NCBI GenBank assembly: GCA_022763925.1
Contig: JALERW010000005.1
Coordinates: 1 to 35,716 of the forward strand
Source: Lachnospiraceae bacterium
Lineage (GTDB): Bacteria; Bacillota; Clostridia; Lachnospirales; Lachnospiraceae
Length of the DNA: 35,716 nucleotides
Direction: 5' to 3'
Shown here: piece after piece, positions 1 to 8,801 of the stretch
Numbering within the stretch: position 1 is the first letter of the stretch
How the letters are laid out: every line of letters begins with the position of its first letter
Made by a program: the position numbers and the translations under genes
The notes under the pieces: model-generated
What the model was told of the DNA's origin: nothing
The model's database searches: none
Seen by the model: the letters and a program-made list of their open reading frames with translations, nothing else

Positions 1-638
1 CTCTCGATCTTTTTTCTCAGATTACGGATATGGACATCGATGGTACGCGTCTCCCCCATATAATCATAACCCCATATTTTTTCCAGCAGCGTATCTCTGG
101 AAAATACCCTGTTCCGGTTACCCGCCAGAAGATAGAGAAGCTCAAACTCCTTCAGGGAAAGCTCCACCTCACGGCCATCCATCGTGACTACACGGGTCGT
201 GTAATTAATCACAAGATTATCCAGCTCCAGGATTTCCTCCTGCGCCTCTTCCTCCTCTTCCCCTTCTCCGGCCCGTCGAAGAACCGCTTTGATTCTCGCA
301 ATCAGCTCATGGATTCCGAAAGGCTTACCTATATAATCATCCGCACCGATCTCCAGTCCCACTACCTTATCGAATTCCTCTGTCTTGGCCGTAAGGAGGA
401 TCACCGGAAGATTCTTCAGGTTCTTATCCGTGCGGATCTCCTTTAAGACCTCAATTCCGTCTATCCCCGGAAGCATACGGTCAAGAAGCACCAGATCCAC
501 ATGTTCACTCTGAAGCAGCTTCAGTGCCGCCTCCCCGGAATCGGCCTTCAGCACATCGTAACCGTTGATCTCCAGATTATATCCGATCAGCTCCAGGATG
601 TGCTCCTCATCATCCACAGTCAATATTACCTTTTTCAT
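1..638 (-). CDS. phoB: PhoB/PhoP-like response regulator, OmpR family (3' end cut by window)
   Basis: Reading leftward from the ATG at 638 gives a receiver domain (acidic pair D9-D10, phospho-acceptor D53 in LLDRMLPG, K near residue 103 in the IGKPF motif) followed by an OmpR-type winged helix ending in the DNA-recognition segment TRTIDVHIRNLRKK. About 212 residues are present; the last dozen or so lie outside the window. The start overlaps the stop of the upstream kinase gene as ATGA, a sign of translational coupling. As the last visible gene of the pst operon it is expected to be phosphorylated by that kinase under phosphate limitation and to bind the TTTACA repeats before nptA and pstS. 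The phosphate assignment rests on gene context; the protein family itself is certain. Confidence 0.93.
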   Translation of the reverse strand, partial: MKKVILTVDDEEHILELIGYNLEINGYDVLKADSGEAALKLLQSEHVDLVLLDRMLPGIDGIEVLKEIRTDKNLKNLPVILLTAKTEEFDKVVGLEIGADDYIGKPFGIHELIARIKAVLRRAGEGEEEEEAQEEILELDNLVINYTTRVVTMDGREVELSLKEFELLYLLAGNRNRVFSRDTLLEKIWGYDYMGETRTIDVHIRNLRKKIE

Positions 639-2395
639 GTCTTATGCTCCTGTTCTCTTGCATAGGGAAGCTTTATGATAAATTCAGTCCCCTCATTCAC
701 TTCACTGTCTATAAAGATATCTCCATTATACATTTCCACAATGTGCTTTACAATGGAAAGTCCGAGCCCCGTTCCTCCCATTTTCCTGGAACGCCCCTTA
801 TCCACCCGGTAAAACCGTTCAAAAATCCTGCTCAGATGCTCCTTTGGAATACCGATGCCGGTATCCTTCACAGAGATCATCAGATGGTTATTGATGCACC
901 TGCACCGGACAGTCACGCTGCCTTTTTCCGTATTTTTGACTGCATTATCCACGAGATTGATCAGCAGCTGCTTCATCCGGTCCGGATTGCAGGAAAAAGG
1001 CTTCACATATGGCTCCGGCTCAAAGATCAGCGCCAGCTTCTTCTCCTGCGTCTTCCGGCGAAGCAGCTCGAGGCTCTCGGATACGATGCTGTTCACATCA
1101 CATTCCTCAATATTATAATCATTGCCCGCCTCAATTTCCGCAAGAAGCAGGATATCCTGAATCAGGGTATACAGCCGTTCCGCCTCGATATCAATAATAT
1201 CCAGAAATTTCCGGGCATATTCCTCATTTCGGATTGCTCCCTGCTTCAGCGTCTCCACAAAGCCCCGGATGGAGGTAAGCGGAGTCTTCAGTTCATGGGT
1301 AACATTAGACACAAAATCCGACCGCATATTTTCCAGCTTTTTTACCTCAGTAATATCTTCGATAATGAGAAGCACACTCCTTGACTGCATCCGGTCCTGA
1401 TTCAGCACCGTTCCCGTAACGCGGATATACAGATTTCCTGTAGCCTGCATCTGGCCTTCCTCGCAGAACATCTCTCTGGTATCTCTCACCTTATCGATCG
1501 CATCAAAAATGAGTGTGCTTCGCACCAGATGATAAATGGATTCTCCGAGGAACTCTCCTCTTCTCCCGATAAACTTCAGGAAAGCATCATTATAGAATAA
1601 AATCTCGTCCTTTCCGTTAATGGCCAGTACCCCGCTGCTCATACTCCGAAGGATCGCTTCCAGTTCATTGTTGCGGTCCGTAAGATCCTTTACGGAATGC
1701 TCCAGCTGTTCTGACATTCGGTTGAAAGAATCGGCAAGCTGGCCGATGGGACTGCGCTCCGCCGGATGAATGCGCACGCCGTAGTTTCCTTCGGCAATCT
1801 TTTGGGCGGCCTCTGCCACCTCGTCAATGGGATTTACAATAAATCTGGTAAATGCCATTACCAGACAGGAAATAAGAAGAATGCCGATGATCAGGATAAA
1901 CAGCGTAGAACGGGTATATTCCAGCTTCAGATTTTCCAGCTCCTGCATGGGCACGGATACCCGGATCACCCCTTCAAAGCTTTCTGTCCGTACCGGAACG
2001 GCACAGTAGCAGTAATCGATGCCCAGCGTATGGGAACGGCGGATCACGCTGGCATTCTCCCCCGCCATAGCCTCCTGAACCTCTTCCCTGTCCTTATGAT
2101 TCTCCATTTTATCGGCATCCTCTTCCGATTCGGCTACCACCCGCCCATCCATATCAATGATGGTGATCCGCACGCCCTGCTTTTTCGCATAGGTTTTTGC
2201 AAAGGAATCAAAATCCCTGTCTGAAGAGAGACTCTTTTCCTCGAAGATATCCCGGATGAGCTCTGCCTGATTCAGATACTGCTCCTTACTCTGCTCTTGA
2301 AGAAAACGCTGCCCATTGGTCCAGAAAGACATCTGGGACGCCAGCAGCGTAATGAAAACAATCGCCATATAAGTAAACAACAGTCTCTTCTTCAT
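635..2395 (-). CDS. phoR: PhoR-like sensor histidine kinase
   Basis: A 586-residue membrane kinase. TM1 is about residues 5-25, an extracellular sensor region runs to about 160, TM2 is about 163-183, HAMP about 183-235, and a PAS domain about 243-352. The HisKA phospho-acceptor H367 lies in FVSNVTHELKTPLTS, and the HATPase domain shows the N box (NLVDNAVKN) and G boxes (DTGIGIP, GGTGLGLSI). The order sensor-HAMP-PAS-HisKA-HATPase is that of Firmicute PhoR/WalK kinases. It lies 24 bp after phoU and overlaps the regulator start by ATGA, so it is almost certainly the partner of that regulator. In known Pho systems such a kinase is held inactive by PstSCAB-PhoU when phosphate is plentiful; here that role is inferred from the operon. 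Confidence 0.93.
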   Translation of the reverse strand: MKKRLLFTYMAIVFITLLASQMSFWTNGQRFLQEQSKEQYLNQAELIRDIFEEKSLSSDRDFDSFAKTYAKKQGVRITIIDMDGRVVAESEEDADKMENHKDREEVQEAMAGENASVIRRSHTLGIDYCYCAVPVRTESFEGVIRVSVPMQELENLKLEYTRSTLFILIIGILLISCLVMAFTRFIVNPIDEVAEAAQKIAEGNYGVRIHPAERSPIGQLADSFNRMSEQLEHSVKDLTDRNNELEAILRSMSSGVLAINGKDEILFYNDAFLKFIGRRGEFLGESIYHLVRSTLIFDAIDKVRDTREMFCEEGQMQATGNLYIRVTGTVLNQDRMQSRSVLLIIEDITEVKKLENMRSDFVSNVTHELKTPLTSIRGFVETLKQGAIRNEEYARKFLDIIDIEAERLYTLIQDILLLAEIEAGNDYNIEECDVNSIVSESLELLRRKTQEKKLALIFEPEPYVKPFSCNPDRMKQLLINLVDNAVKNTEKGSVTVRCRCINNHLMISVKDTGIGIPKEHLSRIFERFYRVDKGRSRKMGGTGLGLSIVKHIVEMYNGDIFIDSEVNEGTEFIIKLPYAREQEHKT

Positions 2396-2419
2396 TCTGT
2401 TTCTTCCCTCGACCTCTGA

Positions 2420-3073
2420 CTATTTCAGATTATCCAGCTCACCGGTTACAATGAAGGTAATCCATCCTGCAATATTGGTGGAATGATCCGCCATACGTTC
2501 AAGATACTTTATAATCATCAAATAGTCAATATACTGTTTGATACGCTCCGGATTATGCTTCATGGCGATCGCCATCTCATCCCGGATGCTCACGAAATAG
2601 TCATCCACCTCATCATCCGCAGCAATTACCTTCTCTGCCTCTTCTTTATCATCACTGACAAAGGCATCCACGGTTTCCCGTATCATTTTTTTCGTGCATT
2701 CGATCATTTCCGGAACATATTCCGGCATGGGGATTTCCTTTTCCTCCGAAAGCATAATGATGTATTCCGAAATATCGCTGCAGTGATCGGCAATCCGCTC
2801 CAGGTCGGAGATGATGCGCATGATGGAGGTTACTCTCCTCAGATCCGTGGCAACCGGCTGCTGCTTTGCGATCATATCGATACAGCTTCGCTCCACGTCA
2901 TGCTCCATTTTATCCACCACATCATCGGCCTTTATAATCTTCTCGGCCAGCTTCCGATCCATTTTGTAAAGAGCATTTTCCACGTCATCCAGAGATTCCT
3001 CGATAACCGTTCCCATGCGGATTACCTCTGCATACAGTTTATCCAGTTCTTCCATATATGCCTGCCTTGTCAT
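2420..3073 (-). CDS. phoU: PhoU phosphate signalling regulator
   Basis: A 217-residue all-helical protein with two PhoU repeats, each carrying the metal-binding style motif: RIADHCSDISEYI in the first and RMADHSTNIAGWI in the second. PhoU links the transport state of PstSCAB to PhoR-type kinases and limits phosphate uptake. I place the start at the ATG at 3073 because a strong site (GGGAGGT) lies 8 nt upstream; the frame is open for six more codons up to 3091, but that codon overlaps the pstB stop and has a poorer site. It follows pstB directly and precedes the kinase gene by 24 bp, the classic pstB-phoU-phoR order. Confidence 0.95.
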   Translation of the reverse strand: MTRQAYMEELDKLYAEVIRMGTVIEESLDDVENALYKMDRKLAEKIIKADDVVDKMEHDVERSCIDMIAKQQPVATDLRRVTSIMRIISDLERIADHCSDISEYIIMLSEEKEIPMPEYVPEMIECTKKMIRETVDAFVSDDKEEAEKVIAADDEVDDYFVSIRDEMAIAMKHNPERIKQYIDYLMIIKYLERMADHSTNIAGWITFIVTGELDNLK

Positions 3074-3090
3074 AATCCTTACCTCCCTCA

Positions 3091-3855
3091 TCAGCCAAAC
3101 CGGCCGGTAATATAATCCTCTGTTTTCTTTTCCTTCGGATTATTGAAAATCTGTCTCGTATCACCGTATTCGATCACATCTCCCACAAGGAAAAACGCCG
3201 TTTTATCGGATATACGGCTTGCCTGCTGCATATTGTGGGTGACAATGATAATCGTATATTTTTCTTTCAGCTCCACCGCCAGATCCTCGATCTTTAATGT
3301 GGAGATGGGATCCAGCGCAGAGGTTGGCTCATCCATCAGGATCACCTCGGGTTCCACCGCAAGCGCTCTGGCTATGCAGATTCTCTGCTGCTGCCCGCCG
3401 GATACCCCCAATGCATTTTTCTTCAGCCGGTCCTTGACCTCATCCCAGATCGCCGCCTGCCGTAAGCTTTTCTCCACAATATCGTCCAGCTGGGATTTCT
3501 TTTTGATTCCGTGAATTCTCGGTCCATAGGCCACATTGTCATAAATCGTCATCGGAAAGGGGTTCGGCTGCTGGAACACCATTCCAACCCGCCGTCTCAA
3601 ATCGATCACATCGATGTCCTTATAGATATCCACGCCGTCCATATAAATATTTCCTTCAATCCTTACACCCTCCACCAGATCATTCATCCGGTTGATGGTC
3701 TTCAGAAAGGTGGACTTTCCACATCCGGAAGGACCGATAAACGCGGTGATCTCATGTTCATGAATATCCATATTAATTCCTTTGAGTGCCTTGAAATCTC
3801 CGTAATACAGGCTCAGATCCTTCACAGAAAATTTAACATTGTTTTCTTTATCCAT
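3091..3855 (-). CDS. pstB: Phosphate ABC transporter ATPase PstB
   Basis: A 254-residue ABC ATPase with Walker [10 protein letters not shown] near residues 42-50, Q-loop FQQPNPFPM, signature VSGGQQQR, Walker B VILMDEP and the D-loop SALDPIST. The PNPFPM stretch after the Q-loop and the overall length are typical of PstB. It energises phosphate import through PstC/PstA from the cytoplasmic face. The ATG at 3855 has the site AAGGAG 8 nt upstream. It lies 35 bp after pstA; its stop abuts phoU. No key residue is missing. Confidence 0.97.
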   Translation of the reverse strand: MDKENNVKFSVKDLSLYYGDFKALKGINMDIHEHEITAFIGPSGCGKSTFLKTINRMNDLVEGVRIEGNIYMDGVDIYKDIDVIDLRRRVGMVFQQPNPFPMTIYDNVAYGPRIHGIKKKSQLDDIVEKSLRQAAIWDEVKDRLKKNALGVSGGQQQRICIARALAVEPEVILMDEPTSALDPISTLKIEDLAVELKEKYTIIIVTHNMQQASRISDKTAFFLVGDVIEYGDTRQIFNNPKEKKTEDYITGRFG

Positions 3856-3890
3856 AACTCAAGCTCCTTTTTATCCGTATCATCCGCCAT

Positions 3891-5069
3891 CTATTTTCCC
3901 TGACGCTCCAACAGCCGTTTGGTCACCCATTTGGAAGCTGCATTGATCAGAATGATGATAAGCAGCAGGATGATTCCAATTGCGCAGGCCGTCGTCAGGT
4001 CATTTTCTTCCTTCATCAGTGTGTATGCCTTGATCGTCAGTGTTGCACCGCTGGCGGAATTTCCGATCAGCGCCTTCGGTATCTGTGCCACGGTTCCTGC
4101 CGTCAGCAAAAGTGCAGCCGATTCTCCTACCACACGTCCGATGCTCAGAAGCACTGCCACCAGAATGCCCGGAACCGCATTGGGAAGCACCACCCGGGAA
4201 ATGGTCTGAAGCTTCGTTGCTCCAAGGCCAAGGGAGGATTCCCGATACCCTCTGGGGATCGCCTTCAGAGCCTCCTCTGTGGTAGTAATGATCGTCGGAA
4301 GCAGAATGATACTCACGGTCATGGCACCTGCCAGAATGGAATACCCGAATTTCAGGGTGGATACAAAAAATACAGAGCCGAACAGACCATAGATGATGGA
4401 CGGAATTCCCGCCAGATTCTCAATGGCAAACTGAATCAGAGTCATCAGCTTTCCTGGCTTTGCATATTCGATGAGATAAACCGCAGCCAGAATACCGATG
4501 GGCGCAGCAATCAGGATGGACAGCACGATCATATAGACGGTCGTCACGGCCATCGGAACGATTCCTCCGCCGGGGCGTACCACCTTGACCTTAAAGGAGG
4601 TTCCTTCCGCCGCTTCCATTGTGCTTCTTACTTCCGCCAGGAATTCTTCTTCTGTCAGCTTCCCGCCGGAAACGTTTTCCTTATAGCTGCCGTCGATATC
4701 ATAGTCCTGAAATTTGGTGATCTGATCGCCCTTTTTTACCTCATACTCTTCTCCTGTCCCGTCCACAGCATGCTTCAACGGAGAATATTTATCTATGGCA
4801 TCAATCACCACTTTGCCGTCCTTCAGTCCCAGGGTAATCCCCATGTTTCCCACATAGTTTTCATCTGACCCCTCCTGCATTTCCACATAAGCCCCGGTGG
4901 TCACATAGGTGGTCTTGTCTTCGTACTGGTGGGTAAGAAACTCCGGCGTAATGCCCGGGAGCCCTTTGATCACTATGAACCCGATGATGACTGCCAGAAT
5001 CACCACTGTAAATCCCGCACAGCCATAGATCACGCCCTTTAACAGGGCATCTTTTTGTTTTCTGCTCAT
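3891..5069 (-). CDS. pstA: Phosphate ABC permease PstA with extra extracellular (PDZ-like) domain
   Basis: A 392-residue permease. TM1 is about residues 12-35, then GLPGITPEFLT, which normally leads quickly into the GGI-P-x-TT segment and TM2. Here that junction is separated by about 120 residues (about 46-166) before GGGIVPMAVTTVYM and TM2 (about 172-198). The rest is ordinary PstA, with the EAA loop EALKAIPRGYRESSLGLG around 266-283 and GRVVGESAAL near 311. Family members are usually around 280-300 residues, so the excess is almost wholly the insert. The insert reads like a PDZ domain (MGITLGL loop, VKKGDQITK, closing TSFKVKVVRPGG) and should face outside. The start overlaps the pstC stop as TAATG, and an AGGTGA site lies 9 nt upstream. 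PstA identity is sure; the PDZ reading is inference. Confidence 0.95.
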   Translation of the reverse strand: MSRKQKDALLKGVIYGCAGFTVVILAVIIGFIVIKGLPGITPEFLTHQYEDKTTYVTTGAYVEMQEGSDENYVGNMGITLGLKDGKVVIDAIDKYSPLKHAVDGTGEEYEVKKGDQITKFQDYDIDGSYKENVSGGKLTEEEFLAEVRSTMEAAEGTSFKVKVVRPGGGIVPMAVTTVYMIVLSILIAAPIGILAAVYLIEYAKPGKLMTLIQFAIENLAGIPSIIYGLFGSVFFVSTLKFGYSILAGAMTVSIILLPTIITTTEEALKAIPRGYRESSLGLGATKLQTISRVVLPNAVPGILVAVLLSIGRVVGESAALLLTAGTVAQIPKALIGNSASGATLTIKAYTLMKEENDLTTACAIGIILLLIIILINAASKWVTKRLLERQGK

Positions 5070-5947
5070 TATTTCGTTTCACCTGCCTTGTGTGTCAGCA
5101 TGATCAGAGTTGTATTTACGATCATAATGAAAATGAACAGTACAACACCGGTTGCAAAAAGCATTTCTGCCTGTCTTCCGGAGGCGTAGCTCATTTCCAT
5201 TGCAATATTCGTTGTCAGCGGGCGGACCATGGACCAGATGCTCTTTGGAAGTCCGGAGGTCGGGTTTCCCGCAATCATCATTACTGCCATCGTCTCTCCG
5301 ATGGCTCTTCCGATACCCAGCACAGCTGCCGAAAGAATTCCGGATTTGGCTGCGGGGATCGTCACCTTAAAAATCGTCTGAATCTTGGAACCGCCCAGTC
5401 CATAGGATGCTTCCCGGTAAGATTTCGGTACTGCCCGGAGCGAGGTTTCCGACAGCTGCACGATCGTCGGCAGGATCATAATGGTAAGCACCAGGATCAC
5501 AGCCAGCATGGACTGTCCCTGAACCATGGGGGATATTTTTTTGATTATCGGTACGATGACTCCAAGGCCGAAGGCTCCGTACAGCACCGATGGGATGCCT
5601 GCCAGAAGCTCCACTGCCGGCTTAATGATCTTTACCAGTCTGTCCGGTGCCAGCTCTGCGATAAATACCGCAGTCATCAGCCCCACCGGAACACCGATCA
5701 GAATTGCACCGAATGTAGACAGCACGGACGCCACAATCATGTAAAAGATGCCGTATACATTTTCGCCCGGCGCCCATCTGGTTCCTGTTATAAACGCTGT
5801 AAAGCTGTACGGGTCTTCTCCGAAAAACGGGTGCAGCCCCTTATAAAACACAAAGAGTATGATTGCCATAACAGAAACCACACCCACCAGTGCACATAAC
5901 AGGAAAAATGTTTCAACTATTTTTTCAAACGCTCTTCCTCTTTTCAT
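5069..5947 (-). CDS. pstC: Phosphate ABC permease PstC
   Basis: A 292-residue membrane protein with about six membrane segments and the binding-protein-dependent permease EAA loop (SLRAVPKSYREASYGLGG, about residues 167-184). GRAIGETMAVMMIAGN is the PstC hallmark after it. Length is normal, and the loop after TM1 (YSFTAFITGTRWAPG) is short and typical, in contrast to PstA. It forms the phosphate channel with PstA. The ATG at 5947 follows an AAGGTGA site by about 9 nt. It is separated from pstS by 100 bp that contain a stem-loop. Confidence 0.97.
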   Translation of the reverse strand: MKRGRAFEKIVETFFLLCALVGVVSVMAIILFVFYKGLHPFFGEDPYSFTAFITGTRWAPGENVYGIFYMIVASVLSTFGAILIGVPVGLMTAVFIAELAPDRLVKIIKPAVELLAGIPSVLYGAFGLGVIVPIIKKISPMVQGQSMLAVILVLTIMILPTIVQLSETSLRAVPKSYREASYGLGGSKIQTIFKVTIPAAKSGILSAAVLGIGRAIGETMAVMMIAGNPTSGLPKSIWSMVRPLTTNIAMEMSYASGRQAEMLFATGVVLFIFIMIVNTTLIMLTHKAGETK

Positions 5948-5995
5948 ATTCTCACGTCACCTTCGAAGTATTTGACAATGCTCTCCTGGTACAAC

Positions 5996-6033
5996 AACGG
6001 CCGGATGAACCAGTTGTTCACCCGGCTGCCGTT
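5996..6033 (-). promoter_or_regulatory. Stem-loop between pstS and pstC
   Basis: The minus strand folds as CCGGGTGAAC / GTTCATCCGG with a 5-nt loop (10 pairs, one G-U), extended by AACGG / CCGTT across a 3-nt bulge. No T run follows, so it is not a standard terminator. A structure here in the pst mRNA could protect the pstS message or limit read-through into pstCAB, keeping the binding protein in excess; that role is inferred. Confidence 0.55.
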
Positions 6034-6047
6034 ATTTCTGATATGGA

Positions 6048-6962
6048 TTAGTCGATCCGAATTCCTCCGTGGTTCTCTACACATGCCTGACCTTCCTCGC
6101 TGAGTGCGAATTTCAGGAATGCAAGTCCTGCGTCAGTTGCGTTGTCTTCGAAGTATACGAAATTGAACGGTCTGGATAACGGATACTCACCGGATTTTGC
6201 AAGCTCTGCAGTGGGCTCCACATCATTTACGGTAAGTGCCTTAACTGTGTCGTCGATGAAAGAGAAGGATACATATCCGATCGCATTTTCATTCTCTGCT
6301 ACAGCTGCCTGTACCGGGCCATTTCCTTCAGATACAGATGCATTTCCGGTCAGTCCGCCTGCATCCTCAAGCTTGATCAGCTCCTCGAAAGCGCTTCTTG
6401 TTCCGGAGCTCTCTTCTCTGGATACCACAAAGATCTCAGCGTCATCTCCGCCAACCTCGCTCCAGTTGGTGATCTTACCGCTGTAGATATCGGTCAGCTG
6501 TTCCGTTGTAAGATTTGCAACAGCTTCATTTGCCGGATTTACGATTACTGCGATTCCGTCATAGGCAAAGGTCTCGATCTGAAGGCCGTCCTCCATCTCC
6601 TCCTCCTTGATATCTCTGGAAGAAGCACCGATGTTGTTTGTCTTTGCCTTGGTATCCTTGATACCTGCAGAAGAACCGCTTCCTGTATACTCAATCGTAA
6701 CATTCGGATTCTGAGCAGTGAACTCATCCTTCATGTCATTGAGAATCTTCTCAACGGAAGTAGATCCTGTGATCACAATCGTTCCGGATAATGCGGATGC
6801 CGCATCCTTGCTCTCGTCTGTCTTCTCTGCCTCAGCTGCTGTATCCTCCTTTGTCTCCTCTGCCGGTGCTGTAGTTGCCGGAGCCTCCTCCTTGCTTCCG
6901 CAGGCGGTCATTCCAACAGCCATGGCAGCGACCATCATGCCAATAATCAATTTCTTCTTCAT
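6048..6962 (-). CDS. pstS: Phosphate-binding lipoprotein PstS
   Basis: A 304-residue solute-binding protein. The signal peptide ends in the lipobox VGMTAC (C21), followed by a Thr/Glu/Ala-rich linker to about residue 58. The mature domain begins with IVITGSTSVEKI and contains the phosphate-pocket motifs ITGSTS, YTGSGSSAGI, IGASSRDI and SREESSGTRSAFEE of the PstS family. It captures phosphate outside the membrane and hands it to PstCA. The start is supported by GGAGGAG about 6 nt upstream. It is the first gene of the pst set and is preceded by two TTTACA repeats 11 bp apart. Confidence 0.97.
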   Translation of the reverse strand: MKKKLIIGMMVAAMAVGMTACGSKEEAPATTAPAEETKEDTAAEAEKTDESKDAASALSGTIVITGSTSVEKILNDMKDEFTAQNPNVTIEYTGSGSSAGIKDTKAKTNNIGASSRDIKEEEMEDGLQIETFAYDGIAVIVNPANEAVANLTTEQLTDIYSGKITNWSEVGGDDAEIFVVSREESSGTRSAFEELIKLEDAGGLTGNASVSEGNGPVQAAVAENENAIGYVSFSFIDDTVKALTVNDVEPTAELAKSGEYPLSRPFNFVYFEDNATDAGLAFLKFALSEEGQACVENHGGIRID

Positions 6963-7051
6963 TTTTCATTCTCCTCCTGAATTTGGTTGTTTCATTCATT
7001 TCGATTACGGGCACATCATATCTCCGGACTATTAAAAAAATATCTGTTTTC

Positions 7052-7068
7052 TGTAAAGTCTGTGTAAA
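7052..7068 (-). promoter_or_regulatory. Putative Pho box upstream of pstS
   Basis: On the minus strand TTTACA occurs twice with exactly 5 bp between (7063-7068 and 7052-7057), an 11-bp period. This fits the Bacillus PhoP box of TT(A/T)ACA-like repeats with 4-6 bp spacers. The inner copy could also act as a -35 element, with TAATAG 17 bp downstream as a weak -10. The site lies about 90 bp before the pstS start. Confidence 0.6.
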
Positions 7069-7106
7069 ACCGAAACCTGACTCACTTTTAACAAAACAGT
7101 TACCGG

Positions 7107-8777
7107 TTATGCGGAAAGCTCATCCGCAATATAATTAACGACGTTCAAAGAATGATCGGAGATGCGCTCCATATTACTGAGGATGTCCAGATAGATGATT
7201 CCCTTTGCCGCAGAGCATTCATTCCTGTTGAGGCGCTCCATATGCTGATGACGCAGCTCGTCCCTGAGATGATCGATCTCGTTTTCCAGCTGAACGACCC
7301 TCTGGATGCACTCCCGGCACTCCTGCATCTTTTTTGTCCTTCTGGCCTCGATGGTGCTCTCAATGGCATCCACGGACAGCTGTGTAATCTCCTTCAGACC
7401 CTCCCGGGCATCCATGGAAAACTGCATTTTTTCCTCAGCCAGCTCCTGCGCCAGATCCACAATATTGTCACAATGGTCACTGATCCGCTCTACATCCTTC
7501 ACTGTATACATCAGATCACCCACCACCGCACTCTGAACATCTGTCAGAGACTGTTTGTTCAGCAAAGCCAGGTATTCCATAATGATCCGTTCAAATTCAT
7601 TGACCGTTGATTCAATTTTTCTTGCTTTATCAATCTTCCTGTGATTTCCTGTAAGAACGGCTTCCATGGAAGTTTCCACATGCTTCACCGTCAGCTCGCT
7701 CATCCGCTGGATCTCATGGATCGTATTTTCAATGGCAAAGGACGGAGTCTCCAGAATACGCTCATCCAGCTGCGGAAGCTCGATATCCGCAATCTCCTGC
7801 TCTTCCTCGCTCTCCTTTGTGTCCCGGATAATCAGCTCGGAAAGCTTCACAAGCTTTCTGGCAAAGGGGAACAGAAGAAGGGTATTGGTCACATTGAAAA
7901 TGGTATGAAACATGGATATCTGAACACTGCTGATCTGAGATCCTCCAAATGCCGGGCGAAAAGCAAAAAAGACGGTCATTCCGATTCCGAACGCCACAGC
8001 TCCGATCACATTGAACAGCAGATGAATCACTGCCGCCCGTTTTGCAGTCTTCTGCGCTCCGATACTGGATAAGAGCGCCGTCACACAGGTACCGATATTC
8101 TGTCCCAGCGTAATAAAAACTGCGGAATTCCATGTAACCACGCCATTCATGGCAAGTGTCTGCAGAATACCGACGGACGCAGAGGAGCTCTGAATAATTC
8201 CGGTCACCACGGCTCCGGCTAAAATGCCGAGCAGCGGATTCTTTCCAAGAACCGTAAATGCCTGAACAAAGATCGGAGCATCCCGATAGGGCTTGATCGC
8301 ATCAGACATAAAGCTTAACCCTACAAACAGGATTCCAAAGCCGATCAGAATTTCCGCAATTTCCTTCTTTCGCTCACTTTTTGCGAAAAGCATGATAAAA
8401 GCACCGATTCCGAGCAGAAGAGGCGCAAAGGTGTCCGGCTTGAGCATGCTTCCCCACTCACTCATGGACACGATCCATGCAGTTACCGTCGTACCGATAT
8501 TGGCTCCCATAATGACGCCCACTGCCTGAGTCAGATTCAGAATCCCAGCATTAACAAATCCAACCACCATAACCGTCGTCGCTGAACTGCTCTGAATGAT
8601 GGCCGTAATTCCCGCTCCGACAAGAACTCCCATCAGACGGTTATTCGTCAGAAACTGCAAAAGTCCCTTCATGCGGTTTCCCGCCGATTTCTGAAGTCCG
8701 TCTGCCATAACATTCATGCCGTAAAGGAACATTCCAAGTCCCCCGATAAACATAAACAGCATTTTCAAATTATCCAT
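7107..8777 (-). CDS. nptA: Na+/phosphate cotransporter with C-terminal PhoU-like domain
   Basis: A 556-residue protein of the NptA/YjbB (Na/Pi cotransporter II) family. Two inverted transport repeats each contain the hallmark QSSSA motif: QSSSATTVMVVGF with IMGANIGTTVTAW, and QSSSASVGILQT with TLGQNIGTCVTAL. After about residue 320 comes a cytoplasmic helical region of PhoU type containing RISDHCDNIV and RISDHSLNVV. It should couple sodium entry to phosphate uptake at the membrane. I use the ATG at 8777 since AAAGGAGG lies about 7 nt upstream; the GTG at 8801 is open but lies upstream of this site, overlapping the putative -10. It lies 145 bp before pstS in the same direction with no terminator visible, so read-through into pst is possible. 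Confidence 0.94.
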   Translation of the reverse strand: MDNLKMLFMFIGGLGMFLYGMNVMADGLQKSAGNRMKGLLQFLTNNRLMGVLVGAGITAIIQSSSATTVMVVGFVNAGILNLTQAVGVIMGANIGTTVTAWIVSMSEWGSMLKPDTFAPLLLGIGAFIMLFAKSERKKEIAEILIGFGILFVGLSFMSDAIKPYRDAPIFVQAFTVLGKNPLLGILAGAVVTGIIQSSSASVGILQTLAMNGVVTWNSAVFITLGQNIGTCVTALLSSIGAQKTAKRAAVIHLLFNVIGAVAFGIGMTVFFAFRPAFGGSQISSVQISMFHTIFNVTNTLLLFPFARKLVKLSELIIRDTKESEEEQEIADIELPQLDERILETPSFAIENTIHEIQRMSELTVKHVETSMEAVLTGNHRKIDKARKIESTVNEFERIIMEYLALLNKQSLTDVQSAVVGDLMYTVKDVERISDHCDNIVDLAQELAEEKMQFSMDAREGLKEITQLSVDAIESTIEARRTKKMQECRECIQRVVQLENEIDHLRDELRHQHMERLNRNECSAAKGIIYLDILSNMERISDHSLNVVNYIADELSA

Positions 8778-8801
8778 AAACAAAATCCTCCTTTCCACCA
8801 C

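Noticed and set aside
5996-6033. The pstS-pstC hairpin as a rho-independent terminator
   Set aside because: No T run follows the stem on the minus strand, and the operon clearly continues.
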